This document shows, piece after piece, positions 1 through 6,631 of a stretch of DNA of 8,467 nucleotides; the stretch's first letter is position 1, and each line of letters starts with the position of its first letter. Under the pieces are notes generated by a model. The model did no database searches, was not told the origin of the DNA, and saw nothing but the letters and a program-made list of their open reading frames with translations. Source of the stretch: CAYNJF01 sp964351745 (GTDB lineage: Bacteria > Pseudomonadota > Gammaproteobacteria > Berkiellales > Berkiellaceae); contig CAYGPI010000099.1 of the NCBI GenBank assembly GCA_964351745.1, forward strand, positions 1-8,467. Reading direction: 5' to 3'. A program made the translations under genes and the position numbers.

Positions 1-2
1 CA

Positions 3-476
3 TTAATTATCTCTCTGTCAGCCATTATCTGCTGCCTTGGCTCGTTTAATGGTTGGACGCTTGTCGTTAGCAGAATTGCGCAGGGGGCGGCTATACAAAA
101 TTTATTTCCAAAAGTGTTTGCTAAAGAAGACAAGAAAGGCACACCCTACATGAGTCTGATTATCTCATCCATGTGTACGTTGCCTTTGCTTATCATTTCA
201 TTGCAGGCTAACTTAGTTGAGCAATTTAATCAGATTATTGATATCTCAATTACGCTAATCTTATTAATTTATGTCTTTTGCGTATTAAGCTATTTTAAAA
301 GTCGCACCTCAGAATCAGGTATCGTTTCTTTTATCGTTGGGCTTGGCGCTCTAGGCTTTGCGCTATTTTGCATTTATGCTGCAGGTTTTAAAATGGTGCT
401 ACTATCCATTGGATTGTTAGCCCTAGGGATCCCATTTTGGCTAAATTTTAGAAAAAAGCAGACAGTCAGTATTTAG
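3..476 (+). CDS. APC-family basic amino acid/polyamine antiporter, C-terminal part (5' end outside window)
   Basis: This is the last 157 residues of an inner-membrane transporter; the frame is open from the window edge, so the GTG at 114 is internal and not the start. The segment GSFNGWTL at visible residues 13-20, followed by a basic/alanine stretch and LFPKVFAKEDKKGTP, matches the TM8-loop region of the AdiC/CadB/PotE antiporter group; AdiC has GGWTL followed by LFPPIFARVNKAGTP here, and its Trp in this motif gates the substrate site. About four hydrophobic segments follow (visible residues near 48-65, 77-96, 106-126 and 130-146), then a short basic tail ending at TAG. Family knowledge suggests exchange of an amino acid for its decarboxylation product or another amino acid, but the substrate cannot be told from this fragment. 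It converges on the patatin gene with 42 bp between stop codons and no obvious terminator. Family call is firm; substrate is unknown. Confidence 0.8.
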   Translation, partial: LIISLSAIICCLGSFNGWTLVVSRIAQGAAIQNLFPKVFAKEDKKGTPYMSLIISSMCTLPLLIISLQANLVEQFNQIIDISITLILLIYVFCVLSYFKSRTSESGIVSFIVGLGALGFALFCIYAAGFKMVLLSIGLLALGIPFWLNFRKKQTVSI

Positions 477-518
477 ACATTGCCTTGTTCGTCAAATCCT
501 TGGGCCGCGTACTTCCTA

Positions 519-1667
519 TTAAAAGGGTTGGTTCACAGCTGGTGGTTGAAGCGCTGCTTCTTCCTTTTTTTGTGCATTTGGTACTTGGGCATCTTTTCTC
601 TTTAAATGAAGAATAGGTTGGCCGCTAGATTCCGTCTCAGGCTCGGACGTTACACTATTTGAAAGAGTAAGTGCTATTAGTTGATCTATCAGTGTTTCTG
701 TTTCCTTGGGCCTCTTAAAAAAGGCCATGACTTCATCATAGCCACTTTTTGCCAGAGCCCTTTTTTGGGCTGCGTCAATATTGAAATCTAAGGTGCCAAC
801 ACCTAAAGTTTCACAAAGAACCATATGTTGTCTGTATGGACTTTTTAGCATTGTGATAGTTTGCGTATTGAGGCTCGCTTCAACAGTAGCGCTAAGATAA
901 TCGTGGAAAGATTTGATCTCATGACTGGGTAATGGCGTGCCATGCTCAACATGTGCTATCAAGGCACCATCAGCAATCCAGATCCCTAAAGCTTCTGGGT
1001 TGTATTGATTATCTTCGAGATTAAATACATCAATAGGGCATTTTGATTGCATGCCTCCATCAACAAAAGTCAGGACTACTTTACGCCCGTCAGGCATCGT
1101 ATGTTCATATTCCCAAGGCGTAAAAAAAACTGGAACAGCCATGGAGCCGCGAACAAGATGTTTAATCGGGACTTTGTTGTAAGGAGGCTTGTCCCATGAA
1201 AAGACTTGATTAAACTTGGTATTTAAAAGGCAAGCCTCTATGATTAGATCCTTCATACCTTTTTCAGGGTGTTTCTCTTTGATCGCGTGCCATTCTTCGA
1301 GCGTACAATCTGTATGGCCAGTGACTTCCTTGATGATGTCCCCAAACCAGTCAACTAATTTTGCGCCTGAGTGTATGCCTTTGTAGTAGTATAAATTAGA
1401 GGCTTCTCTGTAATAGGATTCCTGATAAATCATATTCGAAAAATCAGCTTTATCCATGATGGCTTCTAATCGCTCAATAGGTAAACCCGTAGCTAGCAAA
1501 AGACCACCAATGGCACCAGCTGAAGAGCCTGCTATCGTTGTAATATTTTTTAAAACACCAAGCTCTGCTAATGCTTTGGCTACGCCAACATACAAAAAGC
1601 CTTTAGCGCCACCACCTTTTAAGGCCAATTTTGTTTTGTGTGGGTGAGCTGATGCGGATTGCAGCAT
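519..1667 (-). CDS. Patatin-like phospholipase, candidate Dot/Icm effector
   Basis: A 382-residue patatin-domain acyl hydrolase, expected to cleave fatty acyl chains from phospholipids with a Ser-Asp dyad. All family motifs are present: the oxyanion loop GGGAKG at 18-23, the nucleophile elbow GSSAG at 47-51 (Ser49), a conserved RGSMAVPVFFTP block at 173-184, and the DGG motif at 203-205 (catalytic Asp203). The catalytic domain appears to end near residue 318. Residues 319-382 are polar, proline- and glutamate-rich and probably disordered, with Glu342/344/346 and Glu369/370. There is no signal peptide or membrane segment, so the protein is cytosolic unless exported by another route. The ATG at 1667 has AGGAAG six bases upstream. 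It is transcribed in the same direction as the dot genes, 234 bp after dotO, behind its own promoter-like region. Patatin proteins such as VipD are known Dot/Icm effectors in Legionella; export of this one is inference from location, tail and promoter. A housekeeping RssA-like lipase is the alternative. Confidence 0.9.
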   Translation of the reverse strand: MLQSASAHPHKTKLALKGGGAKGFLYVGVAKALAELGVLKNITTIAGSSAGAIGGLLLATGLPIERLEAIMDKADFSNMIYQESYYREASNLYYYKGIHSGAKLVDWFGDIIKEVTGHTDCTLEEWHAIKEKHPEKGMKDLIIEACLLNTKFNQVFSWDKPPYNKVPIKHLVRGSMAVPVFFTPWEYEHTMPDGRKVVLTFVDGGMQSKCPIDVFNLEDNQYNPEALGIWIADGALIAHVEHGTPLPSHEIKSFHDYLSATVEASLNTQTITMLKSPYRQHMVLCETLGVGTLDFNIDAAQKRALAKSGYDEVMAFFKRPKETETLIDQLIALTLSNSVTSEPETESSGQPILHLKRKDAQVPNAQKKEEAALQPPAVNQPF

Positions 1668-1754
1668 GATATCTTCCTGATTTATTTGATGTCTTCATTC
1701 CTTGAAAACATTCTAATTGATTGCGCTGAAGTCTACTTGTTGAAATAGCTGTAA

Positions 1755-1789
1755 ATATTAGCTCTATTAGGAATTATGAAGTTATTAAG
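1755..1789 (-). promoter_or_regulatory. Candidate promoter of the patatin gene with a PmrA-box-like direct repeat
   Basis: On the minus strand, CTTAAT (1789-1784) and CATAAT (1778-1773) start exactly 11 bases apart, within CTTAATAACTTCATAAT. The PmrA element described in Legionella and Coxiella is two cTTAATatT half-sites separated by two bases, which gives the same 11-base period. The first half-site matches at 6/6 core positions and the second at 5/6. A possible -10 element, TAATAT, lies at 1760-1755, 12 bases downstream of the box, and no good -35 hexamer is present, as expected for an activated promoter. Transcription would give a leader of roughly 80 nt before the patatin ATG. The region is AT-rich, so chance resemblance is possible. 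Confidence 0.45.
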
Positions 1790-1831
1790 ATGCGGATGTC
1801 AAGATTAAAGAAAGGTTGCTCAGCGATTGAC

Positions 1832-1868
1832 AATTCGGCTGACCAGTAAGTTACCAGTCAACCGAATT
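1832..1868 (-). terminator. Long RNA hairpin after dotO, probable 3' end structure of the dot operon
   Basis: A 37-base dyad centred on 1850, 33 bp beyond the dotO stop. In minus-strand RNA all 17 opposed positions pair: a 12-pair outer stem with one U-G wobble, two more wobbles, and three Watson-Crick pairs around a 3-nt loop. In plus-strand RNA the same three positions become C-A mismatches, so the structure is built for the dotO transcript. No U-run follows directly; a weak CCTTTCTTT occurs about 15 bases later. It could be a non-canonical terminator, a block against 3' exonucleases, or a dispersed palindromic repeat. Confidence 0.5.
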
Positions 1869-1901
1869 AAAGAGATAACGTGACATAAGGCATGACAAAG
1901 T

Positions 1902-4900
1902 TTATGCGTGTACACCGCCGCCACTAGACTTTCCAGTGCCTCGTCCTTCATAGACACTCATAATTTCTTCTATGAGCTCTTCGATGACACTCTTACTTTC
2001 TTCATCGCTTACTTTTTCGCCATCTTGCTTGATTTGGGCTAGTCTTTGCTCAACCACTCTAGCAGCACTACCTGATGGGTAGAGCATAGAAAGAATTTTA
2101 CGAGTTTCTTTAGCACCTATGCGCTCATAAAGAGAATTTCTTATCCGAGCATCCTCAGAGGTTGTATTAAAGGCCCAAAGCTCAATAGGGCCAAGAGTCG
2201 ACGTACATAATTGTGTGTTCATACCAAGCTTAGTTGCAAATTGAGCTAAGAAGGTTGCCCCCTCGGCTCTTGGACCATGAACTCTTGTACTTAAAGCGAG
2301 CTTAGCTGTAGGGCTAAGGCCAAAAGTTCGTGCTGATTTCTCAATCGCTTGCTTTGGTCCTGCATCCATAATGAAAATAGAAGTAGCAAATTCAACCATC
2401 ACAGGATCAAAATCATCAAGTGATTGAGATAGTAATGCGACTTGAACCTTCCACTTTCTTCCTTCTCGCATATCCACAATAACTTGATCTCGAACAGCCT
2501 GAGCTTTAGACGTTCTGTGAAATTCATCTAAGACCAAACGTTTTGGATCCTCTCTAATCTCCATAATGCGATCTTTATGGTAATCCTTATAAGCATCAGG
2601 GAAATCTTCGATGTTGTTCTCAGTGAGATAGTAGTTTTTAGCTAAAATATATCGTGCAAGCATATACATGACTGCTGTTTGTCTATCAGCAGCTTCACCA
2701 CCTGTTTTCGCGACCTCGTCTAAATCGAGAGAAACAACTCTCGCTTCACCTAAGTCAAATGCAGTTATTCTTGATAACAGTGGGTATTCTCGAACAGCAC
2801 TAGATATCATGCGTCCAAAGGCAGAAATCAGCGGCTCACCAGTTGGAGCAATGATCTTACCATAAAGATCTTCAATCACAGGTGTTCGGCAAACAGCAAC
2901 GGCATCAGCCAACAAAGGAACACAATGGCGTTGTGCTAATGTGGCTTCATGAACTTTCCCTTTCACAAAAAGGGCATCAGTGACTTCCCACCATGTTGTA
3001 TGGGGATCCGCAAAAAAGTCTATTTCTTTGACGGCAGCATCAACTTTTGGCTCAATGTTAGATGTAAACTTATTAGGGTTAGATTTATCTTCTAAGCTCT
3101 TATAAAGCTCATCGATAACCATACCAGCCATATCGGCAATACCATCATAAGCTTTCGCTTCACCAACTGGAGTTGCAAGCAACGTGATGAAGTTGACTAA
3201 AAAGCTTCTTTCTTGTGGGGTAGGGTTACGACAACCAAGCTGCGTATCAAATGGATTAATAGAATAATCAGGCGTCATACGTAAGCGGTGATAAGCTGCC
3301 AAATGTGCCTTATCCTCAGGTAAAGCTTCTTTAAGTAAAGAGATTAAACCAGCACTAGATGGACCAATATCAATGATAGAAATTCTTGGTAGTCTTCTTA
3401 TACCGCCCTGTAAACACAAAGCAAGGTTAATAGAGTTCGATAACACTGACTTACCCGAACCAGGCCTTGCATAACACAAGTCAATCCAAGTCGTTTGCTG
3501 TGTTGAGCCTGGCTGATAAGGCCATGGCTTGCCATCAGGTGATCGGAATAAAGTCGCGCCAGTGACCCAGGGGGAAGCAGGGCGAACAAAAGGCAGCATA
3601 TAGATCACATCACTTAGAGGTGCGACGGAAGCTGTTGCAACACTATCAAGATTCAAGCTAAGTGCTGTAGATAGTGTGCCTTTATAACTATCGCCTGAGT
3701 ATTCTGCGACTTCACAGTGTCCCCAGCCTTGAACAGCTTTAATAAGCTCAGCTGCTCTTGTACGCAGTAATCTGTCCTCTCCAACTTGTGCCCAAGTACA
3801 AAGGGCCACTCTAAGTTTAATAATCGCGTTATCAGTGCTGTCATGATAATAACGAAGTAGCTCTGCAGAGTCAGCAATAAGTGGATTCTGAGCAGACGCA
3901 AAACTTAGAATAGAAGCTAAAAGAGGTTTAATGCCTAAAGTTTTAATACCATCAGATTCTATCAAATATGACATTCTCCAAGGGAGAGATGTATGTAGTA
4001 CACGCTTAAATAATTCAATAAAAGGCTTTATTTCCTGTGGGAATAAATCAACAAAAACAGGCGCATAAATTTTATCGCCAATTCTGCAGGTTCTTAGGTC
4101 TTGTACGTCACCATCACGCGGAATGACTTGCTGAGCAATAGGTGGCCATAAGATTTCGCTGACATCTCTCTTTTTTGCATCTTTTAAATTTCTAATAGGG
4201 ATTTTGTCGCCAGGTAGGATAGGGCGCCAGTCTAATCCAGTCGCATCTGGGTCAATACTTCTACGAATTTCGTAAACAGCCTTATGAACATCTAGTAGTA
4301 CGGCATAAAGACTTAAATCTAACATGTCATTAAGAACGCCACGAACAAAAGAATCATGACTTTCTCTAAGCTCTGGTATGGCAGCCATAATATTTTGTGC
4401 GCGTCTTGAGCTAGGCAACTTTGCCTCAGACATTTTTTTCAACTTAGCTTTATTTGATGTGTCTAATTGTGTTTGAGTCAAAGAATTAGGTCGTGTCCAA
4501 AGCACAAAAAAACAGCATTCAGATGCACAATACTCACTTAAATGGTCTGCTCTTTCTTCAAATAGATCTTTTAGATCTAAGTCTAAACGGCTAGCGGTTG
4601 CTCTTGCTGGAGCGAAAATATCATTGATTTCGTCCTTAACAAGGTGCTTATCGTAGTAAAAATAAACTTGCACCGCATGCCCAATTCGAGAAAGAGGAGC
4701 GCCTAATGAGTTATTAAGTCCACCATGGATTCTTTGAAATTCATCCGGGCCAACAAGCTGAGTAGCACCATGTAATTTTATAATGGAGCATATAGAGCCA
4801 TCTTTAGCCACCAGGGTGTGTCTGTTATCTGCTGTTTCAATTTGGCAGTAACTATCTGCATCTTGACCAAGGGAAGAGCCAAGCCAGGCCAAAACACTAT

Positions 4901-4934
4901 CTACGCTATCTAAGACTGGATCTATAAAAGCCAT
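1902..4934 (-). CDS. icmB/dotO: Dot/Icm type IVB secretion ATPase DotO/IcmB (VirB4-like)
   Basis: A 1010-residue cytoplasmic ATPase, almost the length of Legionella DotO (about 1009). DotO is the VirB4-class motor: a hexamer of dimers docked at the inner-membrane base of the Dot/Icm channel, below which DotB assembles. The N-terminal half (about 1-480) is the membrane-complex-binding part. The RecA-like motor domain follows, with Walker A ARPGSGKS at 489-496 (Lys495), Walker B RLVLDE ending in Asp803-Glu804, and a conserved SQS at 836-838 in the LLSQSLDDF motif. The C-terminus is acidic and then glycine-rich; its GTGKSSGGG resembles a P-loop but is at the very end and not in a fold. ATG at 4934 is preceded by an AGAGAG-type site about nine bases upstream. 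It is the last dot gene here, 85 bp after dotP, separated from it by a terminator-like hairpin. No frameshift or missing motif was seen. Confidence 0.97.
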   Translation of the reverse strand: MAFIDPVLDSVDSVLAWLGSSLGQDADSYCQIETADNRHTLVAKDGSICSIIKLHGATQLVGPDEFQRIHGGLNNSLGAPLSRIGHAVQVYFYYDKHLVKDEINDIFAPARATASRLDLDLKDLFEERADHLSEYCASECCFFVLWTRPNSLTQTQLDTSNKAKLKKMSEAKLPSSRRAQNIMAAIPELRESHDSFVRGVLNDMLDLSLYAVLLDVHKAVYEIRRSIDPDATGLDWRPILPGDKIPIRNLKDAKKRDVSEILWPPIAQQVIPRDGDVQDLRTCRIGDKIYAPVFVDLFPQEIKPFIELFKRVLHTSLPWRMSYLIESDGIKTLGIKPLLASILSFASAQNPLIADSAELLRYYHDSTDNAIIKLRVALCTWAQVGEDRLLRTRAAELIKAVQGWGHCEVAEYSGDSYKGTLSTALSLNLDSVATASVAPLSDVIYMLPFVRPASPWVTGATLFRSPDGKPWPYQPGSTQQTTWIDLCYARPGSGKSVLSNSINLALCLQGGIRRLPRISIIDIGPSSAGLISLLKEALPEDKAHLAAYHRLRMTPDYSINPFDTQLGCRNPTPQERSFLVNFITLLATPVGEAKAYDGIADMAGMVIDELYKSLEDKSNPNKFTSNIEPKVDAAVKEIDFFADPHTTWWEVTDALFVKGKVHEATLAQRHCVPLLADAVAVCRTPVIEDLYGKIIAPTGEPLISAFGRMISSAVREYPLLSRITAFDLGEARVVSLDLDEVAKTGGEAADRQTAVMYMLARYILAKNYYLTENNIEDFPDAYKDYHKDRIMEIREDPKRLVLDEFHRTSKAQAVRDQVIVDMREGRKWKVQVALLSQSLDDFDPVMVEFATSIFIMDAGPKQAIEKSARTFGLSPTAKLALSTRVHGPRAEGATFLAQFATKLGMNTQLCTSTLGPIELWAFNTTSEDARIRNSLYERIGAKETRKILSMLYPSGSAARVVEQRLAQIKQDGEKVSDEESKSVIEELIEEIMSVYEGRGTGKSSGGGVHA

Positions 4935-4960
4935 GACGAGTTGCTCTCTTACAATGTAAT

Positions 4961-4996
4961 TAAAAAAGAAGCGTGCAAGCCTAGAAGACTTGCACA
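4961..4996 (-). terminator. Intrinsic terminator-like hairpin between dotP and dotO
   Basis: In minus-strand RNA, GTGCAAG (4995-4989) pairs with CTTGCAC (4979-4973). Inside, a U-G wobble and two further pairs leave a 3-nt UCU loop, and an outer U-G wobble closes the stem at 11 pairs. One base later comes the tract TTCTTTTTT (4970-4962). This is the standard layout of a Rho-independent terminator on the dot-coding strand, 24 bp after the dotP stop and only 26 bp before the dotO start. The wobble positions are mismatches on the plus strand, which supports action on the minus-strand transcript. Because dotO is needed for secretion, partial termination or read-through is more likely than full stop. 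Confidence 0.65.
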
Positions 4997-5019
4997 GTTA
5001 TTATTCTTAGGATTTTGAA

Positions 5020-5415
5020 TTAATCAAAACCGCCGCCTTCTGAATCGCCTGATTTACCATCAGAGAAGATAGTTGTACCGGCTGTAGAGATAAGGCTTGG
5101 TAAGAACACAAGACCAGCTGCAATTAAAATTAAAGTAATTGGCTGGCTTAAAGGTACTTGTGTTGGATTGTCTTTATGAGCTTTAAACTTCATCATACCA
5201 GCGATACCGAAGCCTAAGCCTGCGATATAGGCAGCTGCGCCGAGAAGTTTCTGTAATCCTTTCATTGAACCTGTTACATGCTCTGCAACATCACCTACGG
5301 TTTGTCCTGCACCAAAGGCTATTTCTGATACAAAAAATAAAGCAAGCAAAGCGCTAAAGTAGCCTAACAAGGCTAGCTTAGGCTCCGTTTGCTTTTTCTT
5401 AACAGCTTTAGTCAT
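5020..5415 (-). CDS. icmD/dotP: Dot/Icm inner-membrane protein DotP/IcmD
   Basis: A 131-residue hydrophobic protein, matching Legionella IcmD in size (about 132). It has a basic N-terminus (residues 1-13), a hydrophobic segment at 14-35 that could be a cleavable signal ending AFGA, and membrane segments at about 57-77 and 92-113, followed by a glycine/aspartate-rich tail ending GGGFD. The block LLGAAAYIAGLGFGIAGMMKFK and the later QPI...LPS pattern are shared with DotE in the same operon and with the TraQ/TraR group of IncI plasmids. The exact role of DotP is not defined; it belongs to the inner-membrane part of the apparatus. The frame is open up to an ATG at 5496, but that extension overlaps dotN and lacks family similarity; the ATG at 5415 has a strong AGGAGA site and gives the family length. 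It lies 37 bp after dotN and 85 bp before dotO, a position different from the order I recall in Legionella and Coxiella. Confidence 0.9.
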   Translation of the reverse strand: MTKAVKKKQTEPKLALLGYFSALLALFFVSEIAFGAGQTVGDVAEHVTGSMKGLQKLLGAAAYIAGLGFGIAGMMKFKAHKDNPTQVPLSQPITLILIAAGLVFLPSLISTAGTTIFSDGKSGDSEGGGFD

Positions 5416-5420
5416 GATTT

Positions 5421-5426
5421 TCTCCT
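5421..5426 (-). promoter_or_regulatory. Shine-Dalgarno site fixing the dotP start
   Basis: AGGAGA on the minus strand lies five bases before the ATG at 5415. It is the strongest ribosome-binding site seen in the cluster and supports starting dotP at 5415 rather than at the upstream in-frame ATG at 5496, which lies inside dotN. Confidence 0.8.
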
Positions 5427-5452
5427 GGTTTGCGATTAATAATACTTTCAAT

Positions 5453-6067
5453 TTAAAGTGGTACTTTAGCAAATACTGTTTTCTTCCAATAGTCAATTTG
5501 AGGTTTAAATGCCTTTCTGGAGGGTAGTAGCCTCAAGTGTTGCAAAACATCATGCTTTAAATTTTCTTTCTTTAAACCGGAATCAACGAGCGTTTGGCCA
5601 AATATTTTGGGATCATTCGTATCAGGACCAAAACATTCTATAACGTCGTTTCCTCGCTCTTTCAGACTTAAATATACAGATTGAAGTTTTCCTTTGTAAG
5701 CGGACTCTTTATCCATTGAGCAATAAAGGACTCTTGCAAAGTTGCTTAAATCTGCCTGACTGATTTCTGGAAGAAAAATAATAGTGCCTCCAGAGTTCCC
5801 ATCTAAGCCTAACGACTCTAAAAAAAAGCATTGAGAGCAAAAGCTGCAGGCCGTTGCTAAATTCTCAAATTTGTTGTTTCCATAGTTGCCATCAATATTG
5901 ACTATCTCTTGATATTCCTTAGAGAAAAATCCGCAATACCTACAGCAGTAGTTATCTCTTTGTAAAACACGCTTTTTCATTCCAACAAATCTCTTATTAG
6001 ATTTCCTTGAATGGTACTTGCGCCAGCTGCCGCTTTGGGCAGTTAGTAATATTGGTAATTGATCCAA
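5453..6067 (-). CDS. icmJ/dotN: Dot/Icm coupling-complex zinc protein DotN/IcmJ
   Basis: A 204-residue soluble protein close in length to Legionella DotN (about 208). DotN binds the C-terminal tail of the DotL coupling ATPase and helps hold the IcmS-IcmW adaptor assembly that loads effectors. The sequence shows the family pattern: SGSWRKYHSRK near 12-22, then an HNH-like zinc fold with Cys42-x2-Cys45 and Cys74-x2-Cys77 (Cys80 nearby), NIDGNYGNNKFENLATAC at 57-74, and a late RLLPSR motif. No nuclease-type catalytic histidine is apparent in the zinc region, consistent with a structural role. The start is a TTG at 6067: it is the first possible start after an in-frame stop and keeps the conserved SGSWR block, while the first ATG (residue 30) would remove it. 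The gene begins 15 bp after dotE in the same frame. It precedes dotP here. Confidence 0.93.
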   Translation of the reverse strand: MDQLPILLTAQSGSWRKYHSRKSNKRFVGMKKRVLQRDNYCCRYCGFFSKEYQEIVNIDGNYGNNKFENLATACSFCSQCFFLESLGLDGNSGGTIIFLPEISQADLSNFARVLYCSMDKESAYKGKLQSVYLSLKERGNDVIECFGPDTNDPKIFGQTLVDSGLKKENLKHDVLQHLRLLPSRKAFKPQIDYWKKTVFAKVPL

Positions 6068-6082
6068 AACTTTACTCTTTAA

Positions 6083-6619
6083 TTAAGAAAAACCAAACGT
6101 AGTTGCCATAATAGTCATGAAATCAGGTATATTCATCAGTAGGGCGCCACCAATGACATGGGTAAGGCCTTTGCCCATAGAGCCAGGTTGACTACCAGCT
6201 CCACCCATTTTGGACAATATTATCCATCCGCGTACAAAAGCAATGAAACCGACTAGCATCATGTATTTGACGAGGACTAAAGCAATAGCTGCCCACTTTT
6301 CTTCTGCGCCAGGAACTAGGTAAGCAATAAGCTCTTGTTCATTGCCAACATCACTTGTTCCAAATATTGTAAAAAGAGCAACATCTTGCGATGAGGGCAA
6401 ATAGCATAAGATGCCCCCAACTAAAAGATAGACAATGGGCCCCGACATCTCACCGCGTTGCGCCGACCCAAAAGTTTGGGTCGCAAATATTTTAAATCCG
6501 GTGATGCCCTTAAAAATAAGAACAACACCCACAATATAAGCAACAGCAGCTACCAGAGTTTTAATAAGTCCAACTGCAGTAGATAGATTTGTAAGTGCAA
6601 CGTCTAAACTAATTGCCAT
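6083..6619 (-). CDS. icmC/dotE: Dot/Icm inner-membrane protein DotE/IcmC
   Basis: A 178-residue polytopic membrane protein of the DotE/IcmC family (about 194 in Legionella). Four membrane segments are visible at about 18-38, 59-77, 110-134 and 150-172. The first pair, with AYIVGVVLIFKGITGFK and then GPI...CYLPS, matches the two membrane segments of DotP, so the two are paralogues and DotE carries an extra C-terminal hairpin. Family knowledge places it in the inner-membrane part of the Dot/Icm machine and makes it necessary for secretion, but its exact function is not known. ATG at 6619 has a GAGAG site about eight bases upstream; the gene starts 12 bp after dotF. It ends in TAA and dotN follows in the same reading frame after 15 bp. 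Confidence 0.92.
   Translation of the reverse strand: MAISLDVALTNLSTAVGLIKTLVAAVAYIVGVVLIFKGITGFKIFATQTFGSAQRGEMSGPIVYLLVGGILCYLPSSQDVALFTIFGTSDVGNEQELIAYLVPGAEEKWAAIALVLVKYMMLVGFIAFVRGWIILSKMGGAGSQPGSMGKGLTHVIGGALLMNIPDFMTIMATTFGFS
6464..6483. repeat. Perfect 9-bp inverted repeat inside dotE
   Basis: CGACCCAAA and TTTGGGTCG are separated by two bases (AG). The repeat lies in the dotE coding sequence over codons for residues about 46-52, between the first two membrane segments. A U-run does not follow on either strand, so it is not a terminator. It may affect translation speed or RNA processing, or be chance. Confidence 0.4.
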
Positions 6620-6631
6620 AAGTTAACTCTC

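Noticed and set aside
114..476. Separate small membrane protein starting at GTG 114
   Set aside because: The frame is open to the window edge and the upstream residues continue the APC antiporter pattern (GSFNGWTL), so it is an internal codon of a larger gene.
1456..1647. Plus-strand 63-residue frame antisense to the patatin start
   Set aside because: Lies opposite the GGGAKG and GSSAG motif region; no independent support.
1902..1935. GTGKSSGGG at the DotO C-terminus as a second P-loop
   Set aside because: It is in the last dozen residues with no following fold; the true Walker A is at residues 489-496.
2668..2865. Plus-strand 65-residue frame antisense to dotO
   Set aside because: Shadow of the conserved dotO motor domain; composition follows the opposite strand.
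3398..3901. Two minus-strand frames of 63 and 82 residues inside dotO
   Set aside because: Alternate frames of a well-conserved ATPase gene, with no recognisable domains or ribosome sites.
4961..5019. Separate promoter for dotO (TTGATT ... TAATAA, or TTGCAC ... CATTGT)
   Set aside because: Spacing or hexamer matches are poor, and the first would transcribe straight into the terminator hairpin; not strong enough to annotate.
5416..5496. N-terminal extension of dotP to the ATG at 5496, overlapping dotN
   Set aside because: The extra 27 residues lie in the dotN coding region in another frame, have no family match, and the ATG at 5415 has a strong AGGAGA site and gives the normal IcmD length.
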